From positions 124,001 to 188,000 of the forward strand of contig NZ_NIHD01000004.1 in the NCBI RefSeq assembly GCF_002806975.1: 64,000 nt of DNA, given 5' to 3'. Numbering within the stretch: position 1 is the first letter of the stretch; every line of letters starts with the position of its first letter. The notes under the pieces were generated by a model that was given only the letters and a program-made list of their open reading frames with translations, searched no databases and was not told the origin of the DNA. Positions 52,543 to 62,200 of this stretch are shown piece after piece. The DNA comes from Marinobacter aromaticivorans (GTDB lineage Bacteria > Pseudomonadota > Gammaproteobacteria > Pseudomonadales > Oleiphilaceae). The position numbers were made by a program, and so were the translations under genes.

Positions 52543-53414
52543 TGAGCATCCTGATCAATAAAGACACCAAGGTTATCTGCCAGGGTTTTACCGGCGCACA
52601 GGGTACCTTCCACTCTGAGCAGGCTATCGAGTACGGCACCAAAATGGTTGGTGGTGTCAGCCCGGGCAAGGGCGGTACCGAGCATTTGGGCCTGCCTGTA
52701 TTCAATACCGTTCGCGAAGCTGTGGAAAAGACCGGTGCCCAGGCAACCGTCATCTATGTTCCGGCTCCCTTCTGTAAAGATGCAATTATTGAAGCCGCCG
52801 ATGCCGGCCTCGAGCTGATTGTATGTATTACCGAAGGCATCCCGACCATCGATATGCTGTATGCCAAAGAATACGTTGACCGCAAAGGCGTTCGCATGAT
52901 CGGGCCTAACTGCCCGGGCGTTATCACACCGGGTGAGTGCAAGATTGGTATCATGCCGGGCCACATTCACAAGCCAGGCAAGGTGGGGATTGTATCCCGT
53001 TCCGGTACCCTGACTTACGAAGCGGTCAAGCAGACCACAGATTTCGGTTACGGTCAGTCTACCTGTGTAGGCATTGGTGGTGACCCGATTCCGGGGTCCA
53101 ACTTCATCGATATCCTCAAACTGCTGCAGGAAGATCCGCAGACCGAAGCCATCGTGATGATTGGTGAAATTGGTGGCACGGCTGAAGAAGAAGCTGCCGC
53201 TTACATCAAAGAAAATGTCACCAAGCCTGTGGTTTCCTACATTGCCGGTGTTACTGCACCTCCAGGCAAGCGTATGGGCCACGCCGGCGCAATTATCTCC
53301 GGTGGCAAGGGTACCGCAGACGAGAAGTTTGCCGCCCTGAACGACGCCGGTGTGAAGACCGTGCGCAGTCTGGCCGAGATTGGCAAGGCTCTGAAGGAAG
53401 TTACTGGCTGGTAA
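52542..53414 (+). CDS. sucD: Succinyl-CoA synthetase alpha subunit
   Basis: SucD binds CoA and carries the phosphohistidine intermediate. The 290-residue product has [19 protein letters not shown] (CoA binding), [19 protein letters not shown], and the phosphorylated His in [18 protein letters not shown] strong terminator follows, closing the TCA cluster. Confidence 0.98.
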   Translation: MSILINKDTKVICQGFTGAQGTFHSEQAIEYGTKMVGGVSPGKGGTEHLGLPVFNTVREAVEKTGAQATVIYVPAPFCKDAIIEAADAGLELIVCITEGIPTIDMLYAKEYVDRKGVRMIGPNCPGVITPGECKIGIMPGHIHKPGKVGIVSRSGTLTYEAVKQTTDFGYGQSTCVGIGGDPIPGSNFIDILKLLQEDPQTEAIVMIGEIGGTAEEEAAAYIKENVTKPVVSYIAGVTAPPGKRMGHAGAIISGGKGTADEKFAALNDAGVKTVRSLAEIGKALKEVTGW

Positions 53415-53430
53415 GCAGGCTTCTTTTGCC

Positions 53431-53468
53431 AAAACCCCCGTTTCTGTTCTGCAGAGCGGGGGTTTTTT
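53431..53468 (+). terminator. sucCD terminator
   Basis: AAAACCCCCG pairs with CGGGGGTTTT across a loop and is followed by a run of T. Confidence 0.92.
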
Positions 53469-53533
53469 ATTTATAATGCCGGGTCGCCTGATCTACTATG
53501 GGCGTTTTCCATTCAAAAGAAGGAGTTTGTGCT

Positions 53534-54748
53534 TTGAGTTCTGTAGATTCCCAGCAACGGGTATTGTCCGGTATGCGTCCGACCGGCAAGCTTCACCTTG
53601 GTCATTATCATGGTGTGCTGAAAAACTGGGTGAAACTCCAGCACGAATTCGAGTGCTTCTTCTTTATCGCCGACTGGCATGCGTTGACCACTCAGTATGA
53701 TGACCCCTCCGGCATTGAGCAAAGTGTCTGGGACATGGTGATTGACTGGCTGGCAGCAGGTGTAAATCCGGGTTCTTCCACCATGTTTATCCAGTCCCAG
53801 GTGCCGGAGCACGCGGAATTGCATTTGTTGCTGTCCATGATTACACCGCTGGGCTGGCTGGAGCGCATTCCAACCTACAAGGACCAGCAGGAAAAACTGC
53901 GGGAAAAAGACCTGGCGACCTACGGGTTCCTGGGCTATCCGCTGCTGCAAACCGCCGACATACTGATGTACCGCGCGGGTAAGGTTCCCGTGGGTGCAGA
54001 CCAGGTGTCCCACGTTGAAATAACCCGCGAGATCGCCCGTCGATTCAACCATATCTATGGTCGCGAGCCGGGTTTTGAAGAGCAGGCGGAATCGGCCATC
54101 GTCAAGATGGGCAAGAAAAACGCCAAGCTCTATCGCACGCTCAAAAAGCGTTATCAGGAAGAGGGCGACATGGAGGCATTGGACACCGCGCGCGCCTTGC
54201 TGATGGAGCAGCAGAACATTTCTCTTGGCGACCGTGAACGCCTTTACGGGTATATCGAGGGTGGTGGCAAGGTTATCCTGCCAGAGCCCCAGCCACTGCT
54301 GACGCCGGAATCCAAGATGCCGGGGCTGGATGGGCAAAAAATGTCCAAGTCCTATAATAACTACATTGGCCTGCGGGAAGAACCCGACAGTGTGGCGCAA
54401 AAAGTTCGCACCATGCAGACAGACCCGCAGCGGGTTCGGCGCACCGACCCGGGCGAGCCCGAGAAATGTCCGGTTTGGGGATTGCACAAAGTGTACTCCG
54501 ACGCAGCAACCCAGGAATGGGTGCAGACCGGTTGTCGCAGTGCGGGTATAGGCTGCCTGGAATGCAAGGCGCCGTTAATAGAATCCATTCTTGAAGAGCA
54601 GCGCCCCTTGCGCGAGCGGGCGCTTGAATACGAAGATAATCCGGATCTTGTACAGTCCATCCTGCAGGAAGGGCGTGAACATGCCCGTGACGCAGCACGG
54701 GATACGCTTGAGGAAGTCAGAGCAGCCATGGGCCTGAGCTATCGTTAA
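53534..54748 (+). CDS. trpS: Tryptophanyl-tRNA synthetase (TTG start)
   Basis: TrpS is a class I synthetase. The HIGH-type motif is PTGKLHLGHYHG and the KMSKS motif is GQKMSKSYNNY (about residue 265). The 404-residue length, longer than the 334-residue E. coli enzyme, fits the Pseudomonas-type TrpS with an insertion before KMSKS. The likely start is TTG 53534 after AAGGAG (53519-53525); ATG 53498 is possible but has no ribosome-binding site. A TATAAT at 53472-53477 may be its promoter -10. Confidence 0.93.
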   Translation: MSSVDSQQRVLSGMRPTGKLHLGHYHGVLKNWVKLQHEFECFFFIADWHALTTQYDDPSGIEQSVWDMVIDWLAAGVNPGSSTMFIQSQVPEHAELHLLLSMITPLGWLERIPTYKDQQEKLREKDLATYGFLGYPLLQTADILMYRAGKVPVGADQVSHVEITREIARRFNHIYGREPGFEEQAESAIVKMGKKNAKLYRTLKKRYQEEGDMEALDTARALLMEQQNISLGDRERLYGYIEGGGKVILPEPQPLLTPESKMPGLDGQKMSKSYNNYIGLREEPDSVAQKVRTMQTDPQRVRRTDPGEPEKCPVWGLHKVYSDAATQEWVQTGCRSAGIGCLECKAPLIESILEEQRPLRERALEYEDNPDLVQSILQEGREHARDAARDTLEEVRAAMGLSYR

Positions 54749-55547
54749 AGTTAAAGAAGCCAAACCAGAGCCGTTAGCGCTGGCACGGGTATCCGGGGAA
54801 CCGTTTACCGATCTGCCCAGCGATCTGTACATTCCACCAGATGCTCTTGCCGTCTTTCTTGAGGCCTTCGAAGGGCCTCTTGATCTATTGCTGTACCTCA
54901 TACGGCGGCAGAATATGGACATTCTGGATATTGATGTCAGTGAAATAACCCGGCAGTACATGGACTACATCGGAGCGGTTGAGGTTATGCGCTTTGAGCT
55001 GGCCGCCGAGTATCTTGTCATGGCGGCTACCCTGGCCGAGATAAAATCCCGTATGCTTCTTCCAAGGCATGAGAGCGAAGAGGACGAAGAGGTAGACCCA
55101 AGGGCCGAGCTTATTCGCCGGTTGCAGCAGTATGAGCGTTTCAAGCAGGCTGCGGAAGACATTGATGCTCTGCCACGGATGGAGCGGGACATCTTTCCCG
55201 TATCCGCATCCCTGCCGCAGTTGCCCTCGCACCAATCGCATCCGGATGTCGATATGCGGGAATTGCTGCTCGCTCTGCAAGGCGTGCTGAAGCGTGCCGA
55301 TCTTTTTACCAGTCACCATGTGGAGCGGGAGAAACTGTCCACCCGGGAGCGGATGTCCGCCATCCTCTCCGTGTTACAGGATGATCAGTTTGTCAGCTTT
55401 CAAAGCCTGTTTACCATCGAAGAAGGCCGCCTGGGGGTTGTGGTAACGTTTCTGGCAACCCTGGAACTGGTGAAGGAACAGTTGATAGAAATGGTGCAAA
55501 CAGAGGTGCTGGGCTCGATCCACGTGCGCGCGCGGGCGGCCCGCTAA
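54741..55547 (+). CDS. scpA: Condensin kleisin subunit ScpA, start codon unclear
   Basis: ScpA is the kleisin bridging the two SMC heads. Conserved parts include FLEAFEGPLDLLLYLIRRQN, ILDIDVSEITRQYM, LAAEYLVMAATLAEIKSRMLLPR and a C-terminal winged helix. The frame opens only after a TGA at 54735-54737, and the conserved Pseudomonas-like segment DLYIPPDALAVFLEAFEGPLD begins near 54816, yet no ATG, GTG or TTG occurs in frame before TTG 54888. That TTG would cut into the conserved core. I give the frame from ATC 54741, which overlaps the trpS stop; ATT 54831 or a CTG are other rare-start options. The product and the 3' end are secure. Confidence 0.85.
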   Translation: MVKVKEAKPEPLALARVSGEPFTDLPSDLYIPPDALAVFLEAFEGPLDLLLYLIRRQNMDILDIDVSEITRQYMDYIGAVEVMRFELAAEYLVMAATLAEIKSRMLLPRHESEEDEEVDPRAELIRRLQQYERFKQAAEDIDALPRMERDIFPVSASLPQLPSHQSHPDVDMRELLLALQGVLKRADLFTSHHVEREKLSTRERMSAILSVLQDDQFVSFQSLFTIEEGRLGVVVTFLATLELVKEQLIEMVQTEVLGSIHVRARAAR

Positions 55548-55576
55548 TCCTCCGCACTGTAAAATGGATAGGCAAT

Positions 55577-56218
55577 ATGAATGAAGAGCATCTCTCCAGA
55601 ATTCAGGCAATAGCAGAAGCTGCTCTGCTGGCAGCGGGCAAGCCTCTTTCCCTTGACCAGCTGCGGGAATTGTTTCCGGAAGAGGAACGCCCCGCTCGCC
55701 AGGTGATGGAGCACGTTATGATGCTTCTTGACAATGCCTGTGAAGGTCGTGGGTTCGAGCTTCGGAAAGTGGCCAGCGGGTACCGTTTTCAGGTTCGTGA
55801 AGAGTTTGCCCCCTGGGTCGGCCGGCTCTTCGAGGAAAAGCCCCAGCGCTACTCCCGTGCATTGCTGGAGACCCTTGCCCTGATTGCCTACCGCCAACCT
55901 ATTACCCGTGGAGAGATTGAAGACATACGGGGTGTTGCGGTAAGCAGCAATATCATTCGTACTTTACTTGAGCGAGAGTGGGTGCGCATTGTCGGGCATA
56001 AGGATGTTCCGGGCAGGCCGGCCATGTACGCGACAACCCGCCAGTTTCTTGATTACTTCAATCTGTCTGGCCTGGATCAGCTGCCACCTTTGTCCGAGAT
56101 CCGGGATCTGGAAGAAATAGGCCGGGAAGTGGAAAAGAACCTGCAGGCGGAAATCGAGTTTGATGCAACACCTGCGCAGCCCGCGGACGATAACCCGCCA
56201 GATCAGACACTTCACTGA
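55577..56218 (+). CDS. scpB: Condensin subunit ScpB
   Basis: ScpB dimers bind ScpA in the SMC-ScpAB complex. The 213-residue product has two winged-helix domains: IQAIAEAALLAAGKPLS near the start, the RPATYATTRQFLDYF-like RPAMYATTRQFLDYF and SRALLETLALIAYRQPITR in the middle. The acidic tail is variable in the family. It follows scpA by 29 bases. Confidence 0.96.
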   Translation: MNEEHLSRIQAIAEAALLAAGKPLSLDQLRELFPEEERPARQVMEHVMMLLDNACEGRGFELRKVASGYRFQVREEFAPWVGRLFEEKPQRYSRALLETLALIAYRQPITRGEIEDIRGVAVSSNIIRTLLEREWVRIVGHKDVPGRPAMYATTRQFLDYFNLSGLDQLPPLSEIRDLEEIGREVEKNLQAEIEFDATPAQPADDNPPDQTLH

Positions 56219-56257
56219 TATTATTCGGATATCAGTCAGCGATTAAGGATTATGTTC

Positions 56258-57271
56258 ATGGCGTCAGAACGCCCCGGAAAAAAAACAAAGCCGGCAGCAG
56301 ACCGGGTTGTTAACGAAGGTCCTGAGCGGATCCAGAAACTCCTGGCTCGTGCCGGGATTGGTTCGCGGCGTGAGATTGAAAGCTGGATGGAAGCCGGGCG
56401 CCTTACGGTGAACGGTGAGGTTGTTGCGCCAGGCCAGAAAGCAACGGTGAATGACCGGTTTGAGCTGGATGAAAAGCGCCTGGACGTAGCTTCGGCTGCT
56501 GTTACCGTGCGCCGGGTTCTTATTTATAACAAACCGGAAGGCGAGGTAACCACACGAAAGGATCCCGAAGGCAGACCAACCGTCTTCGATCGACTGCCAA
56601 GACTTAAAGATACCCGCTGGATCTCGATCGGGCGCCTGGATATCAATACGACCGGTCTTGTGTTGTTTACCACAGACGGTGAGCTGGCCAACCGCCTGAT
56701 GCACCCCTCCAGCCAGATTGATCGGGAATATGCAGTCCGGGTGTTTGGGGAAGTGGATGATGCCATGATTGAGCGCCTGATGGCGGGTGTATTGCTTGAA
56801 GATGGCATGGCGAGGTTCAGTGATATCAGTCCGGCGGGGGGAACCGGGATTAACCGCTGGTTCCACGTTACGCTGCTGGAAGGCCGGAACCGCGAGGTAC
56901 GGCGCCTGTGGGAATCCCAGGGTGTGCGCGTAAGCCGCCTTAAACGGGTGCGTTATGGCCCGGTTTTCCTGCCCAGCCGGCTGACGCTTGGCAAATGGGA
57001 AGAGCTGGATCAGAAGGCCGTTGATATGCTTAGCCGGACAGTCGGGCTCGCTTCGGTAGATATACCCCAGAAAACCCCTGACGAACAGGCCACACACGAT
57101 CGACAGAGAAGAAAGAGCCCCGGGAGCAGTGGCAGAAAGGCCGGAAGCCGGCGTTGGGATGTGAGTGATACCAGGCCAGACCGCAGTGGTGGCTCTGATA
57201 AGCCCCGTAAAGCTGGGCAAAAACCCCCACGAACATCAGGGCGCCCGCGCAAGCCCCGTCCCGACAGATAA
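56258..57271 (+). CDS. rluB: 23S rRNA pseudouridine-2605 synthase RluB
   Basis: RluB isomerises U2605 of 23S rRNA. An S4 RNA-binding domain comes first ([21 protein letters not shown]), then the catalytic domain with the Asp in [20 protein letters not shown] and [12 protein letters not shown]. The C-terminal tail is Arg/Lys/Pro/Gly-rich (about residues 275-337) and probably RNA-binding. ATG 56258 is 8 bases after AAGGA; ATG 56252 is too close. 337 residues. The scpA-scpB-rluB order is widely conserved. Confidence 0.95.
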   Translation: MASERPGKKTKPAADRVVNEGPERIQKLLARAGIGSRREIESWMEAGRLTVNGEVVAPGQKATVNDRFELDEKRLDVASAAVTVRRVLIYNKPEGEVTTRKDPEGRPTVFDRLPRLKDTRWISIGRLDINTTGLVLFTTDGELANRLMHPSSQIDREYAVRVFGEVDDAMIERLMAGVLLEDGMARFSDISPAGGTGINRWFHVTLLEGRNREVRRLWESQGVRVSRLKRVRYGPVFLPSRLTLGKWEELDQKAVDMLSRTVGLASVDIPQKTPDEQATHDRQRRKSPGSSGRKAGSRRWDVSDTRPDRSGGSDKPRKAGQKPPRTSGRPRKPRPDR

Positions 57272-57281
57272 GAAACGGGGC
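57253..57281 (+). terminator. Possible terminator at the end of rluB
   Basis: GCCCCGT (57253-57259) pairs with ACGGGGC (57275-57281) and overlaps the rluB stop. There is no T tract. The genes converge here, so a shared terminator is plausible. Confidence 0.4.
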
Positions 57282-57314
57282 GAAAGCCGGATTGCCGGGG
57301 GCCTCTCCGCCTGT

Positions 57315-58271
57315 TCAGCCGATGCTGGCAAACACCCGCGTACAGTTCCGGCCCTGGGCTTTCGCCCTGTAAAGGGCCTCATCTGCGCGGGCAATCCACT
57401 GGCTCGCGCCTTCTTCCGCCAGATGTCTGGCAACACCGCAACTGATGGTTACGGACAAGTCAGTGCCGCCACAATCCACCCTGAGGCTCGAAACAGCATG
57501 GCGTATCCTGTCTGCAACGTCCCGCGCTTCCTGTTCGCCAGTATGGGGCAGTAAAACGGCAAACTCCTCTCCGCCAAACCGGTAAACGCTGTCCGAGTTT
57601 CTGATCGTACTCCCAATGGCCTCGGCCGTAAGCCGCAGCAGATGGTCTCCCACCACATGTCCGTACTCATCGTTCACCGATTTGAAGTGATCCAGGTCGC
57701 CCAGAATCAGGGCATATTCTTCACCATGGCGGTCGGAAAGCCGGCTGGCACGTTCAAGGTGCTCATCCAGTGCACGTTTATTTGGAATCGAGGTCAGGGC
57801 ATCAGTCAGCGCTGTCTGCTCAATGGCAATGTACTGGCAGGCGTTCCTTAGCGGGCAAATGGCGGCACTGATGATCATCTCGATACCTTCCAGTTCCTCC
57901 TCTGAAAACTTTTGCCTGCGATTCAGGGTGAGAGTGCCGTAGTGCACGCCCTCAAGGCTGAGCCGGTACTCACAACGGTGAGGGCCTCCCATGCCTGTGG
58001 CGAACACGAAATCCCGGTGCGCGATCTGATGGTGATAACTTAGCGCATCAAACGGAATGCTGGCATTCATCTCTTCGGCCAGGATACCAAGCTGGGTTTC
58101 CAGGGAGAGCGTGGTGGACAGTCGGCGTGTGAGTCGTGTGAGGGGGTCTGGGGCATCCTTCCAACCCTGAAACGCCTGCCGCAATGCTGCCAGGTCTTTT
58201 GCCTGTGAGGTGGTTCGCTGTATCGACGGGATATTTTTCACTAGGATTCGCTCTGGTGTGGCAAAATTCAT
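57315..58271 (-). CDS. Soluble diguanylate cyclase with GAF-like N-terminus
   Basis: The 318-residue protein has no membrane helix. Residues about 45-150 look like a GAF-type sensor (ending in CPLRNACQYIAIEQ). The GGDEF domain carries intact VYRFGGEEFAVLLP and LTDALTSIPNKRAL. The RxxD inhibitory site is present as RNSD five residues before the GGEEF motif, so product feedback is likely, unlike the GGDEF-EAL protein at 23 kb. ATG 58271 is used although no ribosome-binding site is evident; GTG 58241 is an alternative. Confidence 0.92.
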   Translation of the reverse strand: MNFATPERILVKNIPSIQRTTSQAKDLAALRQAFQGWKDAPDPLTRLTRRLSTTLSLETQLGILAEEMNASIPFDALSYHHQIAHRDFVFATGMGGPHRCEYRLSLEGVHYGTLTLNRRQKFSEEELEGIEMIISAAICPLRNACQYIAIEQTALTDALTSIPNKRALDEHLERASRLSDRHGEEYALILGDLDHFKSVNDEYGHVVGDHLLRLTAEAIGSTIRNSDSVYRFGGEEFAVLLPHTGEQEARDVADRIRHAVSSLRVDCGGTDLSVTISCGVARHLAEEGASQWIARADEALYRAKAQGRNCTRVFASIG

Positions 58272-58481
58272 CAAAGTTGACAGGGCCGAGCATTGATCAT
58301 GCCTGGAATTGAATTCGGTTTTTAAAACAATGGCATGTGAAGCTTTTGTGAAGTGCTTTAAAAGTGTATTCAGTGAGTGTGGTTCAGTGTGTCAAAAATC
58401 TGGCAAGCTTTATCCGGCGATAACGCACACTGGCGTAAAATGCTGTTCGGGAGGGGTGGGGATGAAGAATCCCTGTGGTAA

Positions 58482-58518
58482 ACTCTCGGGCCTGTATATT
58501 CGCGACCTTTTCGAGAGT
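58482..58518 (+). promoter_or_regulatory. Inverted repeat before the GntR-family gene
   Basis: ACTCTCG (58482-58488) and CGAGAGT (58512-58518) are exact inverse complements 23 bases apart, ending 14 bases before the ATG. It could be a leader hairpin or a widely spaced operator. Confidence 0.35.
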
Positions 58519-58532
58519 GAGCATATTTCCGT

Positions 58533-59216
58533 ATGACGTTTCAGGCCCCAGAAAGTCTTTCCGAGCAGATCGCCCAGCATTTGGGGCAAAGGATCGTCAC
58601 GCGGGATCTGAAGCCGGGGAGTCGTATTCAGGAGCTCAAGGTGGCCGGCGCCCTTAACGTAAGCAGAGGGTCGGTGCGCGAAGCCTTGCTGATTCTCGAG
58701 CGCAGGCATCTGGTTGAAATATTCCCGCGCCGGGGGGCTGTGGTATCCAGCCTGACCGTTGCCAGTGTCAATAATCTCTACGATATCTATATAGACCTGC
58801 TTTGCATGCTTGGGCGTAAAGTCATCGAGCGCTTGGCAGGTCATGAACTCGGTGGTGTCATGAGCCGCGTACGTGAGGTTGAGGCGGTTATTCAGGCAGT
58901 CAATTCAACCGGCCCGGATGCCGCCGAAAAAGTGATTGATGCGGGTTTCGATGTCATGCGCTATGCCTACCGGCTGGTGGAAAATCCGTTTCTCGAGGAA
59001 ACTCTGGAAAACTTCCGTCCGGCGATCAGCCGAACCTATTTCGTCGCCCTTGACAACTTCCGGGATGGTATAGGGCAGACCGCCATATTTTTTCAGCGCC
59101 TTGGTGAAGCCGCGTTGAGCGGCGACGCCGAGCGTTTGCAGTCAGCAATACAGGCGTTCGGTGAACACCAGCGCCAGCAGGTGCTCAGCATTCTCAGGGA
59201 GGAGGAGAGCGCGTGA
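58533..59216 (+). CDS. GntR-family regulator with FCD domain
   Basis: The 227-residue protein has an N-terminal winged helix (RIVTRDLKPGSRIQELKVAGAL..SRGSVREALLILERRHLVEI, about 17-70) and a C-terminal all-helical FCD domain that normally binds a carboxylic-acid ligand through His and Asp residues. Its ligand is unknown. A GntR gene stands immediately before smc in Pseudomonas too, so the pairing is conserved. smc starts one base after this stop. Confidence 0.93.
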   Translation: MTFQAPESLSEQIAQHLGQRIVTRDLKPGSRIQELKVAGALNVSRGSVREALLILERRHLVEIFPRRGAVVSSLTVASVNNLYDIYIDLLCMLGRKVIERLAGHELGGVMSRVREVEAVIQAVNSTGPDAAEKVIDAGFDVMRYAYRLVENPFLEETLENFRPAISRTYFVALDNFRDGIGQTAIFFQRLGEAALSGDAERLQSAIQAFGEHQRQQVLSILREEESA

Positions 59217-59217
59217 C

Positions 59218-62200
59218 ATGCGCCTGAAGTCCATCAAGCTCGCCGGGTTCAAATCGTTTGTAGATCCTACAACTGTGCCGTTTCCTACCAATATGACGGC
59301 CGTGGTGGGCCCCAATGGTTGCGGCAAATCCAACATCATTGACGCTGTCCGCTGGGTTATGGGGGAGAGCTCTGCCAAGTATTTGCGTGGCGAGTCCATG
59401 ACCGACGTGATTTTTAACGGCTCCAGCGCGCGCAAGCCGGTTGGTCAGGCATCTATTGAACTGGTATTTGACAACAGCGATGGCTCGGCTCCCGGCGAAT
59501 TCATGAGTTTCAATGAAATTTCCGTGCGCCGCCGGGTTTCCCGCGAAGGCCAGTCCGAGTACTTCCTTAACGGTTCGAAATGCCGTCGCCGGGATATCAC
59601 AGACCTGTTTCTGGGTACCGGTCTGGGCCCCCGCAGCTACGCCATTATCGAACAGGGCATGATTTCACGGCTGATCGAGGCAAAACCGGAAGAGCTGCGG
59701 GTCTATATAGAGGAAGCAGCCGGCATATCGAAATACAAGGAGCGCCGCCGGGAAACAGAAAACCGCATGCGTCGTACCCAGGAAAATCTGGAGCGACTCA
59801 CCGATCTTCGCGAAGAGCTGGGGCGTCAGCTGCAGCATCTTGAGCGACAGGCCGCAGCGGCAGAAAAGTACAAAGCCTGCAAGCAGGAAGAACGCGAGAA
59901 AAAAGCAGAGCTGACGGTCCTGCGCTGGCAAGCACTGGATAACGACTTGCAAGCCTGGCGCAGCAGGATCCGGGACACCGAGCTGGAACTCGAGAAGCAG
60001 CTTACTGAACGTATTAACCTGGAAACCTCCCTTGAGTCCCTGCGCAACAGCCATCAGGAACGCAGCGAGCACTTCAACCGGGCCCAGGCCCGCTATTACG
60101 AAGCGGGCGCGGACATAGCACGTATCGAACAGAGCCTTGAGCATCAGCGCGAGCGCAGCCGCCAAACGGCTGCTGAGCTGGATCAGGCCATGGCCAATCA
60201 GCGTGAGCTTGCGCGGGAGCTGAGCCAGGACGAAGAGAAGCTGGCGGCGATACGCGAAGAGCTGGATATGCTTGGTCCAGAGCAGGAGGAACTGGCCATC
60301 CGCTCTGAGGAGTCTGGCGAGAAGCTTCAGCTAGCTGAAGAAGACATGAGCGCGTGGCAACAGCGTTGGGAGGCATTTAGTGCACGCTCTGCGGACGCCC
60401 GCCGGGAGGCAGAACTTGCACAATCCCGCATCCGGTCCCTTGAGGATGCCATAGACCAGTTGCTGTCGCGCCAACGCAAACTCAAGGAGGAGCAGGGGCA
60501 ACTGGATGGCCAGGTTGATCGTGCCGCGCTTGAGGCGTTCCTGGAGCAGCAGGAAACGCTGGAATGGCAGCGCGAGGAAGCTGCCGAGCGCATCGAGGCG
60601 GTACAGGACGAGCTTCAGGAGGCCCGGCATAACCAGCGTGATACTGAGCAGAACCTGGCCGAAGCCCGACAGCGGGTTCAGAGCCTGCAGGCGGCACTGG
60701 AATCCCAGCAGTCGCTGCTTGATGAACAGATGGGCGGACAGGATGATGCGTTACAGGCATGGCTGGCGGAGCATGGGCTGGGAGATCTGCCCAGAGTTGC
60801 CGGCAGTCTCAGCATAGAGCGAGGCTGGGAATTTGCAGTGGAACAGGTCATCGGGCGTTTCAGTCAGGGGCTGGTGTTACTGGAAATTGCAGAGCTGTCC
60901 AGGGCTTTGCAGGGCGCGCCCAAGGGCCTTGCGGTGATCCAGCAAGGTTCTGGCGGCAGTGTGTCGGCACCGGATCAGGGGTTGGCGGCTAAAGTGAATG
61001 GAATGGCTTCTGTCAAAACCATGCTGGCGGGCATCGACACCGCAGAGACCCTCACGGACGCATTAACCAGGAGGGCCGGGCTTTCAGGAGGCCAGAGCAT
61101 CATTACCCGTGAGGGTGTCTGGCTGGCCCGGGACTGGATACTGATGCCGGATTCCGACGCCGGGCAGATTGGCGTTATTGAGCGACAGAGGAAAGTAGAG
61201 GAACTCACGGATCAGTTAGCACAGGCCGAACAGTTACTGGAAGAGGCAAGCGCCCACTACGAAGCCTTGCGGGAACGATCTGAAAAGGCAGAAGCTGCAA
61301 GAGACGATGCCCGGGCTCGGCTGGCCGAAACGGATCGCGAGCTTGCCCTGGTTGCTTCCCGGATTAGTGGTCTTCGCGCACGGTCCGAGCAGATAGATGC
61401 GCGAATGGCACACATTCATGAGGAGATGTCGGACGTAGCGCTGAACCTGCAAGAACAACAGGAAAACCTTGGCGCAGAGCGTGAGTCCTGGCAGCAGGCG
61501 CTGGCACTGACTGAAGATGGCGATGATGAAAAAGAACGCTTGCTGGAGCAACGCGACCTGCTCAGGGAAAAGCTTGATGGCCTGCGCCAGGAAGCGCGAC
61601 ATGACAGAGACCACGCCCACCGGCTGCAGCTTCAGCTGCAAACCCTCCGCAGCCAGCACGATGCTCTGAGCCAGACCATAGATCGTATGCAGCTACAGAA
61701 GGAAAGGCTCGATGAGCGCCTGGAAATCCTCAGGGAATCCCGGGAAAGTGCGGAAGAGCCCATGGAAGACCTGAAGATGCAGCTTGAGGGGCTTCTGGAC
61801 CGCCGGCTTGCGGAAGAAGAAAAGCTGGGCGCAGCCCGGGACGCACTGGAAGAGATTGATCGCGAGGTGCGGGAAAAAGAGCAGGGCAGAAGTGGCACAG
61901 AACAGCGGATTCAGGATGTCCGCTCCAGGCTTGAAAAACTGAAAATGGAATCCCAGGCCCTCGAGATCCGCTCCGGCAACCACATTGAGCAGCTTGAAGA
62001 GCTGGGTGTGAAGCTGCAGGACGTACTATCGCGGTTGCCCGAGGGAGCCAGCCAGGATGAATGGGCCGCAGAGCTGGAAAAAATTGGTAACCGTATTCAG
62101 CGCCTTGGGGCCATCAATCTCGCGGCCATTGACGAATATCAGGTTCAGAGTGAGCGCAAAACCTATCTTGACAGCCAGTACGATGACCTTACGGAAGCCC

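Noticed and set aside
54888..55547. scpA starting at TTG 54888
   Set aside because: It would remove the conserved FLEAFEGPLDLL segment, which is encoded intact just upstream in the same frame.
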